Origin: RDXT01 sp033762375
GTDB lineage: Bacteria; Bacteroidota; Bacteroidia; J057
NCBI GenBank assembly: GCA_033762375.1
Contig: JANRLQ010000096.1
Span: 62,001 to 126,000, forward strand
DNA: 64,000 bases
Reading direction: 5' to 3'
The notes below the pieces were generated by a model. It searched no databases. It was not told the origin of the DNA and was given only the letters and a program-made list of their open reading frames with translations. The translations under genes and the position numbers were made by a program. This document shows positions 53,111-61,217 of the stretch, one piece after another (positions within the stretch are counted from its first letter, which is position 1; the number at the start of each line of letters is the position of its first letter).

Positions 53111-53663
53111 CCTCATCGAAATCCTCTCCCATCCCTATCTGGTCCTCAACGCCATCGCAAGGGATACCTACGAAGGTGAAACCCCCGATAATCCGGATAC
53201 GGAGGCCTTCAACCAGCGCCTGCGCAGCCGGGTGAAGGGGCGGCATCGTTTTTCGGCAGAAGAATACAAAACCCTGCGCCGCCTGCTGATCGCTTTTTCC
53301 CGCAAGCTGGACCGGTATGCCGATAAACTGGAGGCCCAGTCAGCACCAGACACCCCCGCAGCCGACCTGACCCGGCTCTTCCAGCATCCCTGGCTCAACC
53401 ACAAGGAAATCCTCGAAGGCCTCGGGGCCCGCAGCGGCCTCAACTATTATCAGTTGTACGACCGGCTCCGCAGCCGTGTCAAAGCCGATGCCCAGGCCTC
53501 CCGTGACCTCGCCACCGAACTCCGGCGGTTTGCTGCCTGGGTCCGTGAGCGGCTGGAGCAGGCCCATGAGGCCCGGAAAACGTATGTATTCAGCAATGGT
53601 CGGGGCAAAGCAAGCCATAAGGGACCTGAAATCGTGAAAAAGGGACAAGCCACCAGGCCATAA
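53103..53663 (+). CDS. Two-repeat helical protein, cas6-coupled, unknown
   Basis: The 186-residue product contains two similar halves. Each begins with a DL-x2-L-x2-HP-x-L element (LIEILSHPYLVLNAI and LTRLFQHPWLNHKEI), continues into a conserved RLRSRVK motif (FNQRLRSRVKGRHRFS and LYDRLRSRVKADAQAS), and ends in a basic helix. The C-terminal tail is basic (NGRGKASHKGPEIVKKGQ). The layout suggests binding to nucleic acid, but no family is recognised. It overlaps cas6 by eight bases and so is translated with it, which makes it a candidate accessory CRISPR gene. Confidence 0.7.
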   Translation: MNDLIEILSHPYLVLNAIARDTYEGETPDNPDTEAFNQRLRSRVKGRHRFSAEEYKTLRRLLIAFSRKLDRYADKLEAQSAPDTPAADLTRLFQHPWLNHKEILEGLGARSGLNYYQLYDRLRSRVKADAQASRDLATELRRFAAWVRERLEQAHEARKTYVFSNGRGKASHKGPEIVKKGQATRP

Positions 53664-53764
53664 CCCCGCTGAATATGGAGCGGTATCTCCCAGACCCAGG
53701 TTGGCGGCGTGAAGTTTACTCATATTAACCACAGGTAATCCCTCACCTGCTAACATACCGTATA

Positions 53765-54262
53765 ATGGGCATAGACAAACCAGCACTCATCGCTTCCCTC
53801 GCCGAGTACGACAAATCCTCGCTGCTCATCTACCTGCGTGAAGTACTTGATGAGATGACGGAGGATCAGATCGAAAACGTATTTGGCGAACTGATCTATA
53901 CCGAATCTCTCTACGCTATGACCCCCGTAGAGGTCATAGAGAGGATCAAGGTATTTTACGACGACTCCATCGCAGGTAAGTATTACGCCCCCTTCAGCAT
54001 CAACTCCAAAAATTACAGACGGATCCCGCCCGAAACAGACGCTTGGTTCAGGGAGATATCGCGCTGGCTTGATCAGAGTTGCAAGCTGGCCTATGCTGGT
54101 GAGTCCGAAGCTGCCGCCCACGGTCTGGCCTACTGCCTCGAACTCATTGATATGATGGAAAACGGCGAGGACATCGTATTTGCCCACGAGTACGGCACCT
54201 GGATGATCAACAGCAAGTTTGACTATAAGGCGATTTTTGAAGAAGTGCGGGACGAGGTTTGA
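53765..54262 (+). CDS. Hypothetical helical protein in the CRISPR locus
   Basis: The 165-residue product is acidic and helix-rich (SLAEYDKSSLLIYLREVLDE then EVIERIKVFYDDS and AAAHGLAYCLELIDMMENG). No family is recognised and no catalytic motif is plain. It lies 101 bases after the two-repeat gene and convergent with the CARF-sigma-54 regulator. Its position suggests an island gene, but it may simply be a bystander. Confidence 0.6.
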   Translation: MGIDKPALIASLAEYDKSSLLIYLREVLDEMTEDQIENVFGELIYTESLYAMTPVEVIERIKVFYDDSIAGKYYAPFSINSKNYRRIPPETDAWFREISRWLDQSCKLAYAGESEAAAHGLAYCLELIDMMENGEDIVFAHEYGTWMINSKFDYKAIFEEVRDEV

Positions 54263-54362
54263 CATGCTTGTTTTGCCGCTGCCTGATACACCTCCGTTGA
54301 GGATCAGGCGGGCACAGGGCGGGCGTGTCAGACCTTATAGCTCAGTGAGGGCAGCGAGATAC

Positions 54363-55802
54363 CTATTGTTCCCCCACATACTTTTTGAGGCTATTGAGCG
54401 AAATATCCAGTGTGCGGGCTGCCTGTCTCTGGTTGCCATTATGCCGGGCCAGCACTTGCCGGGCATAGTGGCGCGTAAAGGCCCGGAGCGTCTGGTCCTG
54501 GGGGAGGGCCTCCCGCAAGTCCCCGGGCAAGTCCGCAGCCTGTATCTCACGCTGGGCAGGAGCAGCAAACAGGTATAACTTGCGGATCACATTTTCCAGC
54601 TCACGAAAGTTGCCGGGAAATGGATACAGGAGCAGTTTTTCCTCGGCTTCTGCGCTGAGGGTCAGGGGCTTGCACTTGAGTCGCTCTGCCTCATGGCCGA
54701 GCATCCGACGGATATACGTTTGTTTTTCGCTGATCGGGTAGTCTGCAAATGACGGCACGTGCAGTTGCGCTACAGCCAGCCGGTAGTAGAGGTCCCAGCG
54801 AAAACGCCCCGCTTTGCACTCCGCCAGGAGGTTTTTATTGGTGGCTGCGATGATCCTGACGTTTACCGGAACTTCCTGGTAGCTGTTGATCGGGCGGATT
54901 TTTTGTTCCTGCAGCGCACGCAGGAGACTTACCTGCATCTGGGGGCTGATGTCACCGATTTCGTCCAGGAAAAGGGTGCCCCCGCTGGCCCTTTCAAAGA
55001 TACCCTGGTGGTCCTTGTCAGCCCCGGTGAAGGCACCTTTGACATACCCAAACAACTCAGAGGCCAGCAGTTCAGGGTTGGTAAACGTACCACAGTTGAC
55101 CGGAACAAATGCTTTATCGCGGCGGGCGCTTTGGAGGTGGATTTCTTTAGCCAGGTTTTCCTTGCCCGTGCCGCTGGCACCCTCGATCAGGCAGGGGTAG
55201 TCGCTGGCGGCGATCTGAGCGGCAAGATCGTAGACACTTTGCAGCTTTGGCGTCCTATAAAGGCCGCTGTCCGGCTTGCGACCCGCCTCGCGGATCAGGA
55301 TCCGGTACGCAAACAGCGAGGCATCTACCCGCAGGCGGATAAACTCAGACCTGCCGCTGGCAGACATCTCCCGGTCCAGGCCCTGGATCAGATGCGTCCG
55401 GTACCCGTTGTCTTCCAGGTGCAGGGCCAGCCACACCGTGCGCATGGGCGTGGTGCCATTAGACACGATGATATCTATGGCCTCATAACGGGCCAGCTCC
55501 GCAAGGACCTCCTCCGCCCGGAGTTTGATCTCCTGAAAGTCGAAGATGTCCGCCAGAGACTTGAACCGCAACACGATATGATGCCGGGGGAAAACCTGCT
55601 TCAGCTCGCTGTACAAGCGGAGCGTGCGCTCATCCCGATCAGGCGCTGACGAGATCAGCACATGTATGTCGTGCTGCTTCGGGTCAAAAAAGCGGCGGTG
55701 CAGGTCAAAGGTAGGCCCGTCCGGGTTGGGGATGGGGCCTGTTTTATCTTTGAAGTCATAGTGCCAGGCGATCCAGGAGACCAGGGCGCGGGTCGGTTTC
55801 AT
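54363..55802 (-). CDS. CARF-like domain fused to a sigma-54-dependent activator (RtcR-like)
   Basis: The 479-residue protein has an N-terminal sensor domain (about 44-145) with SNGTTPMR at 114-121, the ligand-loop pattern of CARF domains, and a sigma-54 activator AAA+ core: Walker A GASGTGKE at 208-215, GAFTGA at 256-261, Walker B TLFLDEIGD about 276-284, and a Fis-type HTH at about 447-478. RtcR, the known activator of RNA repair genes, has this plan. Here it lies beside a type III-B locus and points away from the cmr operon, which shares its intergenic region. The ATG at 55802 is preferred to a longer frame. I infer that a cyclic nucleotide ligand from Cas10 or RNA damage switches it on. 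Confidence 0.9.
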   Translation of the reverse strand: MKPTRALVSWIAWHYDFKDKTGPIPNPDGPTFDLHRRFFDPKQHDIHVLISSAPDRDERTLRLYSELKQVFPRHHIVLRFKSLADIFDFQEIKLRAEEVLAELARYEAIDIIVSNGTTPMRTVWLALHLEDNGYRTHLIQGLDREMSASGRSEFIRLRVDASLFAYRILIREAGRKPDSGLYRTPKLQSVYDLAAQIAASDYPCLIEGASGTGKENLAKEIHLQSARRDKAFVPVNCGTFTNPELLASELFGYVKGAFTGADKDHQGIFERASGGTLFLDEIGDISPQMQVSLLRALQEQKIRPINSYQEVPVNVRIIAATNKNLLAECKAGRFRWDLYYRLAVAQLHVPSFADYPISEKQTYIRRMLGHEAERLKCKPLTLSAEAEEKLLLYPFPGNFRELENVIRKLYLFAAPAQREIQAADLPGDLREALPQDQTLRAFTRHYARQVLARHNGNQRQAARTLDISLNSLKKYVGEQ

Positions 55803-56209
55803 TAGCAGGGTATCAAATATTGACGGGTAATATACCCAAAAATGACAAAAATCATCCGCGATTTTTTCTCCAATAAACCTGTACATCTCCCTACCGGATT
55901 ACCCGTAGATACCCCTCCTCAAAAACCTATATTTTTTATCAGCCTCGCTGCCAGTCTTGATAGATGTGTCAAAAAATGAAAAACAATTTTCAATTATTGA
56001 GTAGGGTAAAATTGCAAACAGGCCTAAACGAGCCAAAAAAGCCGTTTTTCGGGTTTGGCACATAGTTGGGTATTTTCCGTTGCGGCCCCCTAAGTCCTTC
56101 ATCGGTTGGAATAGTTTCTTTTGGTGGATTGAAAAGACTGGTGTTTATTGCAGGATGTGGGGGGGAGTGAGTGTATATGCGTATCTTGTAAGCCTAACCG
56201 GATCAGACA
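55803..56209. other. AT-rich divergent control region between the CARF-sigma-54 gene and the cmr operon
   Basis: The 407 bases hold no credible gene. They are AT-rich at the left and include an inverted repeat, GCCAAA at 56032-56037 with TTTGGC at 56054-56059. A sigma-54 -24-like box overlaps its right arm. The control sites for both divergent units should lie here. Confidence 0.6.
56055..56071 (+). promoter_or_regulatory. Degenerate sigma-54 promoter candidate of the cmr operon
   Basis: TTGGCAC at 56055-56061 is a full -24 box on the plus strand. Counting 10 bases after its GG brings the reading to GG at 56069-56070, where GC is expected, followed by T; the -12 box is thus only partly matched (3 of 5). 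It lies 139 bases before the first cmr gene. The companion activator gene is divergent to it. Confidence 0.4.
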
Positions 56210-57118
56210 ATGGAAACGATCACTTTTACCTGTAAGATTATCACGCCGATGTTTCTGGCGGGCGCGGATGGCAGCACGCCGGAGCTGCGGGCGGCGAGTA
56301 TTAAGGGCGCGCTGCGGTTTTGGTGGCGGGCGTGTAATGGGCATTTGGGGCTGGAGGAGATGCGGAAAAGGGAGACGGAGATATTTGGGGGGGTGCAAGG
56401 AGAAAATGGGGCGCAGCGCAGCCGCCTACTGCTGAGGATTCTATCAGACGAACCATTACGAACTGCCAAAGAACAACTTGTGCCGCATAAGCCGTTTATG
56501 CAGCAAGAGGCATTTACTGTGGGGCAGAGCTTTGACGTGATGCTTAATCTCTTGCCCAACGATCATTTCAAGATTGAGCAAGTAAAAGCCTTATTTGAAA
56601 CTTTCAGGCTTCTTGGTGGGATTGGGAAACGGGTAAGGAGAGGTATGGGTAGTATGCGCATACTCCAGTACAAACACAATCAAAAAGAATGGCTGCATTA
56701 TCCTCATCCATCTTCGCTTGCTGAGATTGGGACCATTCTCAATGCGTTATCACCCGGTAACTTTGGCTACATTGAAAAAGATCAGGCCATCTATTCCAGG
56801 TTTGAGACTAATGAAGGCTATCCTTTTATAAAGAAAATTCAATTAGGCCGTCCTGACAATCGGCTTCTATACAAAATCAGTAATCAGACGCATACTATAA
56901 AGGAAGACTTGAGTAAACAAGGCCTACGTCAGAGCTATGAGGCATCCTTAGGGCACGCGGGCAAAGGAAGATTTGCCTCACCCGTTTTTGTATCGGTCAT
57001 CGAAACCAATCGCGGTCTACAGCCCTTGATCACGACCCTCAATACTGTGCCGGAAGGGTTTCATCGTCAGCAGGTAAGTCTTAAATTGCAAGATGAATTT
57101 GTAAAACAATTGCTATGA
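56210..57118 (+). CDS. cmr1: Type III-B RAMP protein Cmr1, first copy
   Basis: Cmr1 is a RAMP-type subunit at the head of the Cmr effector complex that binds target RNA. The 302-residue product matches by ITFTCKIITPMFLAGADGS, LRAASIKGALRFWWRA and FRLLGGIGKRVRRGMGSM, the latter two being the glycine-rich RAMP features. It is shorter than the second copy (368). The first 220 bases are much richer in GC than the rest. It overlaps the ATPase gene by four bases (ATGA). Confidence 0.9.
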   Translation: METITFTCKIITPMFLAGADGSTPELRAASIKGALRFWWRACNGHLGLEEMRKRETEIFGGVQGENGAQRSRLLLRILSDEPLRTAKEQLVPHKPFMQQEAFTVGQSFDVMLNLLPNDHFKIEQVKALFETFRLLGGIGKRVRRGMGSMRILQYKHNQKEWLHYPHPSSLAEIGTILNALSPGNFGYIEKDQAIYSRFETNEGYPFIKKIQLGRPDNRLLYKISNQTHTIKEDLSKQGLRQSYEASLGHAGKGRFASPVFVSVIETNRGLQPLITTLNTVPEGFHRQQVSLKLQDEFVKQLL

Positions 57119-58395
57119 ACCAAGACATTCTGACATATTACATCAAACTCAAGAGTCTGTCTCTGAAAAACTTTCGGGGGGCGAGAGAGATGGATATCAG
57201 TTTCGATGAGCTCCTTACTGTATTTATTGGGAATAATGGGGCAGGTAAATCCACCGTTTTGGATGGCTTGGCCTATTTCCTCAAGTATTTGGAAAGCCTC
57301 ATCACCGGGATGGGGTACAATCCCAATATTACAGGATTAAAAGACCTGGACGTCAATATTCATGCCTCAATGGCTGAATTGAACCTGGAAATGGCGCTAA
57401 ACGATGCGCTACATTCTTTGCATATTGAGATCAATCGAGACAGCTTTGAAATCCCTGTATCAAGTTCGGAGGGAGACGCTAGTATATACGAACTGCAAAC
57501 GGATGTGTATGAGGGGCTAGGAAAAGGACAAAAGATGCATCTTCCAGTCTTGGCCTACTATGGCGCTAACTCTCTGATGATCCGCCCAGATGACATCGCC
57601 GGAAACGAAGCAATCGAGAACGAGTACCGAGGCATTTACAATGCCTACAAAAATGGTCTCAGTGCCAGCAGCTTCCGGTTTCAGGATTTTTTCAGGTGGT
57701 TTGATTTGCAGCAAAAGATTGGGCTGCAAAAAGGAAGGAACAGCAAGCTTGACACCGTGCGAGTAGCTATTTCGGCTATGCTGAGCGAGGGTGATATTGC
57801 CTATGGAAATTTGCATGTAGATTGGAACGAGACAGGTGATATACTTGAGCTGCCTAAAGGTGAAGACCGGCTGAATGTCTTGATGCTCTCCTCCGGCGAA
57901 AAAACGCTGCTGGCTCTGGTCGCCGACCTCGCCCGCCGTCTGGCCATTGCCAACCCTCACTCAAATACCCCCCTTACCGAGGGCACCGGCATCGTCCTCA
58001 TCGACGAGATAGACCTCCACCTCCACCCCAAGTGGCAGCGGCGCGTGGTACCCAAGCTGCTGGAGATTTTTCCGAAGGTGCAGTTTGTGGTGACGACGCA
58101 TAGTCCTTTAGTACTTGGTAAAATTCACAGTAAACATATTCGGATTTTGGATCAAGGTCATGTATTTGGTTCGGATGACACCTATGGTCATGATGTTTCT
58201 GATATTCTGGAGGATCAGATGAAGGTCTCCGGAGGAATTTTCGACAAAGACTTTGAGGAACTTTTTAAACTGATTAGCGACAATCAGCGAGAGCTTGCTG
58301 TACAGCGGTTTACAGAACTTCAACAAAAAATTGAAGGCACGACGCCCGATTTAGTAAAGGCTGAGCACGCACTCATGAGAAGAAACTGGCTATGA
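57115..58395 (+). CDS. AAA ATPase of the Septu/RecF-like type (PtuA-like)
   Basis: The 426-residue protein has the ABC/RecF-type ATPase plan: Walker A GNNGAGKST at 39-47, signature LSSGE at 258-262, Walker B IVLIDEID at 293-300, and the H-loop TTHSP at 327-331. It is paired with an HNH gene by ATGA overlap, the gene order of the Septu (PtuA-PtuB) defence system and of retron Ec78 effectors. No reverse transcriptase is near. It is embedded between two cmr1 copies. Part of the coding sequence (about 57,890-58,100) is markedly GC-richer than the flanks, hinting at mosaic ancestry. Confidence 0.86.
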   Translation: MNQDILTYYIKLKSLSLKNFRGAREMDISFDELLTVFIGNNGAGKSTVLDGLAYFLKYLESLITGMGYNPNITGLKDLDVNIHASMAELNLEMALNDALHSLHIEINRDSFEIPVSSSEGDASIYELQTDVYEGLGKGQKMHLPVLAYYGANSLMIRPDDIAGNEAIENEYRGIYNAYKNGLSASSFRFQDFFRWFDLQQKIGLQKGRNSKLDTVRVAISAMLSEGDIAYGNLHVDWNETGDILELPKGEDRLNVLMLSSGEKTLLALVADLARRLAIANPHSNTPLTEGTGIVLIDEIDLHLHPKWQRRVVPKLLEIFPKVQFVVTTHSPLVLGKIHSKHIRILDQGHVFGSDDTYGHDVSDILEDQMKVSGGIFDKDFEELFKLISDNQRELAVQRFTELQQKIEGTTPDLVKAEHALMRRNWL

Positions 58396-59057
58396 AGCAT
58401 ATCGTAAAATCTACAGAACCGCCCACTTTTGCTGCCTGGAAAACCACCCACGCGGCTCATATTGCTTCCATTGGAAATGATGCAAGGGCACTTTGGGATT
58501 ACTGGGGGCAGCATCATGGAGGAGCAAAAAACGACCTCAAGCACCAACTACTGGATGACCAAGGGTTCATCTGCTGTTATTGCATGCAGGGGATTCAACA
58601 TGATCCAAACACCAGTATAGAACACGTGGAGCCCAAATCATCAGATCCACAAGCTCTTGCATTTGACTGGAATAATCTCCTGGCTGCATGCAACGGATCG
58701 CGGCCTGACCCGCAGCCACGTGAGTTGATTTGTGATGCGGAAAAGGGAAATCAATTCATCAAAGTCTCGCCTTTGCACGTTACCTGCGAAAGCCAATTTG
58801 AATTCAAGCAACTTGATGGAGCCATATCAGGAAAGACAACAGATGCAGTAGATACCATAGCTATTCTCAACCTCAATGCGTCTAAGCTGAAGCGGTTGAG
58901 AAGTGCTGTGATAGCACAAGAACTAGAAGAGACCACCGATCCAGTCGTTGCCGCAAGCAGGATTCCCGCCCTCCTGACTAAAAGTAGTACAGGACGATTC
59001 TCGCCATTTTGTTTGGCCTTGATCTCATTCTTAAAATTTGAATTTAACCTCCCATGA
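58392..59057 (+). CDS. HNH endonuclease-like protein, TIGR02646 type (PtuB-like)
   Basis: The 221-residue product has the HNH/zinc layout of the TIGR02646 group: CCYC at 61-64, IEHVEPKS at 76-83 and DWNNLLAAC at 92-100, followed by CDAEKGNQF. Such proteins are the nuclease half of Septu and act with a PtuA-type ATPase. It starts four bases before the ATPase stop, so the two are coupled. The end of the gene overlaps the ATG of a truncated cmr2 by ATGA. I infer a nucleic-acid cleaving toxin role in defence. Confidence 0.86.
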   Translation: MKHIVKSTEPPTFAAWKTTHAAHIASIGNDARALWDYWGQHHGGAKNDLKHQLLDDQGFICCYCMQGIQHDPNTSIEHVEPKSSDPQALAFDWNNLLAACNGSRPDPQPRELICDAEKGNQFIKVSPLHVTCESQFEFKQLDGAISGKTTDAVDTIAILNLNASKLKRLRSAVIAQELEETTDPVVAASRIPALLTKSSTGRFSPFCLALISFLKFEFNLP

Positions 59058-59146
59058 CCCACCTCTTCCTATTCACCATCGGCCCGGTGCAGGGCTTTAT
59101 CGCGCAGGCGCGGAAGACGCGGGATCTGGCGGCGGGGAATATCTAA
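59054..59146 (+). pseudogene. Truncated remnant of cmr2 (30 codons)
   Basis: The frame begins with an ATG that overlaps the HNH stop (ATGA) and encodes only 30 residues before TAA, starting MTHLFLFTIGPVQGFIAQAR. This equals the start of the intact cmr2 at 62858, where FIFSLGPVQSFIAQARKAQD is found. It is GC-rich. The rest of the gene is gone, and the second cmr1 starts 15 bases later. It is best explained as the left end of an older cmr2 that was replaced or deleted. Confidence 0.85.
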
Positions 59147-59161
59147 TCCAATCTGTGGAAC

Positions 59162-60268
59162 ATGCATAGCATCACCTTTCATTGCCGCACAATCAGTCCC
59201 TTATTTCTGAGCGGGCCGGATACAGACCTCCCTGAGTTGCGGCCTCCCAGTATCAAAGGCGCCCTTCGCTTTTGGACGCGGGCGATTTGCCTGGGCTGGC
59301 CTTGGGATAATGGAACTGCTAATCACAAAATGCTCTTATCAAGAGATGAAGCGCTGTTTGGAGGGGTTACGACAGGAGTGCAGCGCAGCATGGTGTCTGT
59401 CTCTATCCGACACAACTCCTTTCAAACGGTAACAGGACCCTCACTGAACCTGCAAGCAGGCGGAAAGTACCTTTGGTATAGCTTGATTGTTGATGGTTAT
59501 CAGCAGCAAAGAAGAGGTATAGCTGCGAACGAGCCATTCGCCGTCACACTCCAAAGCCGGGACGAAACAGCTCTCCGGCAAGCTGTAGCCGCGTTTTGGG
59601 TGCTTACATTTCTAGGCTCATTGGGCACTCGCGCCCGGCGAGGGGCAGGCTCGTTTGAGGTGGTTCATACCGAGGGGATGCCGTTGCCAGAAGGCTTAAA
59701 TTTTTCTATGAATGCTGATGCAAAACAGTTTTTGGCTTCAGGATTAAAATCGGCACGTCGAATATTTGAAGTAAACCCTACTACTGTCCGGTCGAATGAC
59801 TATAGTACCCTGGGACGTTTATGGGTAAGCAATGGGGTTGAATCGTGGGAAAAAGCCGTGGATCATATCGGGCAGACCATGCTCACTCACAGGAAGGCAA
59901 CTCCCAATCGCGACCGCGCTAAGCGTACATTCACCATGACTACCCTCAACCAGAAGGCTGCCTTTGGCTTACCCGTAAGTGTCTATGAAGACAACTCAGT
60001 TAATTTTAATGGACAGGATAACGATAAGTACTCTAGACGGGCATCCCCTGTTTGTATCAGCCTTATAAAACATCTTGGCGAGACCTACTGGATAGTTTCA
60101 GAACTCAAAGGCAAATTCACTCCAGACGGGATACATATCGAATTCCATAGTAAGAACCCTCGAGCTACCTGTTCGCTTGACTATGATTGGGAGGATGCTG
60201 ACAACAGGCTCCTTACTTCATTCTTTCAAAAACTAACAACTGATGGCCATGCCATTGACTTCAAATAA
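59162..60268 (+). CDS. cmr1: Type III-B RAMP protein Cmr1, second copy
   Basis: The 368-residue product is a second Cmr1, with SITFHCRTISPLFLSGPDTD, LRPPSIKGALRFWTRA and LTFLGSLGTRARRGAGSFE. Its length is closer to the usual Cmr1. It shares the opening layout with the first copy but is clearly divergent, so the pair is not a recent duplicate. The gene starts 15 bases after the cmr2 remnant and ends one base before cmr4. One copy could serve a different Cmr complex or be spare. Confidence 0.9.
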   Translation: MHSITFHCRTISPLFLSGPDTDLPELRPPSIKGALRFWTRAICLGWPWDNGTANHKMLLSRDEALFGGVTTGVQRSMVSVSIRHNSFQTVTGPSLNLQAGGKYLWYSLIVDGYQQQRRGIAANEPFAVTLQSRDETALRQAVAAFWVLTFLGSLGTRARRGAGSFEVVHTEGMPLPEGLNFSMNADAKQFLASGLKSARRIFEVNPTTVRSNDYSTLGRLWVSNGVESWEKAVDHIGQTMLTHRKATPNRDRAKRTFTMTTLNQKAAFGLPVSVYEDNSVNFNGQDNDKYSRRASPVCISLIKHLGETYWIVSELKGKFTPDGIHIEFHSKNPRATCSLDYDWEDADNRLLTSFFQKLTTDGHAIDFK

Positions 60269-60269
60269 T

Positions 60270-61217
60270 ATGACACACACATCCGCACTCTTCCTCCGCA
60301 CCCTCTCTTCCCTACACGCAGGAACAGGCGATGACAACGGCCTCGTAGACTTGCCGATCCAGCGCGAGCTGGTCACCGGCTATCCCAAAATTGAGGCATC
60401 CTCCCTAAAAGGAGCTATACGCAGCCGGGTAGAACAGTTTGGCGGCGATCCAACCAAAATCCACCTCGCCTTTGGGTACGACGACCAAAGTATCTACAAG
60501 AGCAGTGCCGACTTTTCTGGTGACGGCGGCGACTCAGCATATGCCCGCTACTTCGCTGGAGCCTTGACCTTTACTGATGCCCGGATTCTCCTTTTCCCCA
60601 TACGCTCTATGTGGGGCGTTTTCGCACAGGTTACCTGCCCGTATGTGCTGAAGCGCCTGGCAGAGGATTTAGGGCTTTCTGCTGAGACATTTTCTATTAC
60701 AGAAGATTTTGGAGATGGTGAAGTATTATCATCAGCTCCAATCCTGCAGCAAAACCGGAAAATGATCCTGGAGGAGTATGCTTTCAGCGTCAAGTCAGCT
60801 ACAAACATAGCCAATGCCCTAAACCAGCATACTGGGATTGACATCTCGCGATTGGTGGTGGTGTCCGATAATGTATTTGGCGATTTTACCCAGCTCTTCA
60901 CAGAGCGCATGACCCGCAACAAGATTGATGATACAACAGGTGTAGTGCGAGACGGCGGTCTCTTTACTGAAGAATACCTGCCGCCGGAGGCTATGCTATA
61001 TAGTCTTGTTATAGCAGATGCTCCCCGTCAGCCGAAAAGCGAAGAAGGTAAAAACAAAGCCCTGCCCAGCGACTTCAGTACAGCAGAACACATCCGCAAT
61101 TTCATTACTCAGGATTGCTGGGGCGGTGCCGACAAGAAAAAAGTCCTCCAAATTGGCGGCAATACGACCGTAGGCAAGGGGCTGACCGAACTAACTTTTA
61201 AATCTGTGCAGCCATGA
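60270..61217 (+). CDS. cmr4: Type III-B RAMP protein Cmr4 (backbone, target-RNA nuclease)
   Basis: Cmr4 forms the backbone of the Cmr complex and cuts target RNA at six-base steps. The 315-residue product has SLHAGTGDDNGLVDLPIQRE near the start, in which D27 aligns with the catalytic Asp, then ASSLKGAIRSRVEQF and a glycine-rich loop IGGNTTVGKGLTEL. The ATG at 60270 lies one base after the cmr1 stop. It overlaps cmr5 by four bases. Confidence 0.94.
   Translation: MTHTSALFLRTLSSLHAGTGDDNGLVDLPIQRELVTGYPKIEASSLKGAIRSRVEQFGGDPTKIHLAFGYDDQSIYKSSADFSGDGGDSAYARYFAGALTFTDARILLFPIRSMWGVFAQVTCPYVLKRLAEDLGLSAETFSITEDFGDGEVLSSAPILQQNRKMILEEYAFSVKSATNIANALNQHTGIDISRLVVVSDNVFGDFTQLFTERMTRNKIDDTTGVVRDGGLFTEEYLPPEAMLYSLVIADAPRQPKSEEGKNKALPSDFSTAEHIRNFITQDCWGGADKKKVLQIGGNTTVGKGLTELTFKSVQP

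Noticed and set aside
54759..55649. A 296-codon plus-strand frame inside the CARF-sigma-54 gene
   Set aside because: It is antisense to the Walker and GAFTGA motifs of a full-length regulator.
56139..56152. TGGTGTTTATTGCA as a second sigma-54 promoter for the cmr operon
   Set aside because: Only eight bases lie between GG and GC; sigma-54 needs ten, and the spacing is strict.
57115..59057. A retron whose effector would be the ATPase-HNH pair
   Set aside because: No reverse transcriptase gene with a YADD motif is found nearby, so a retron is not supported.
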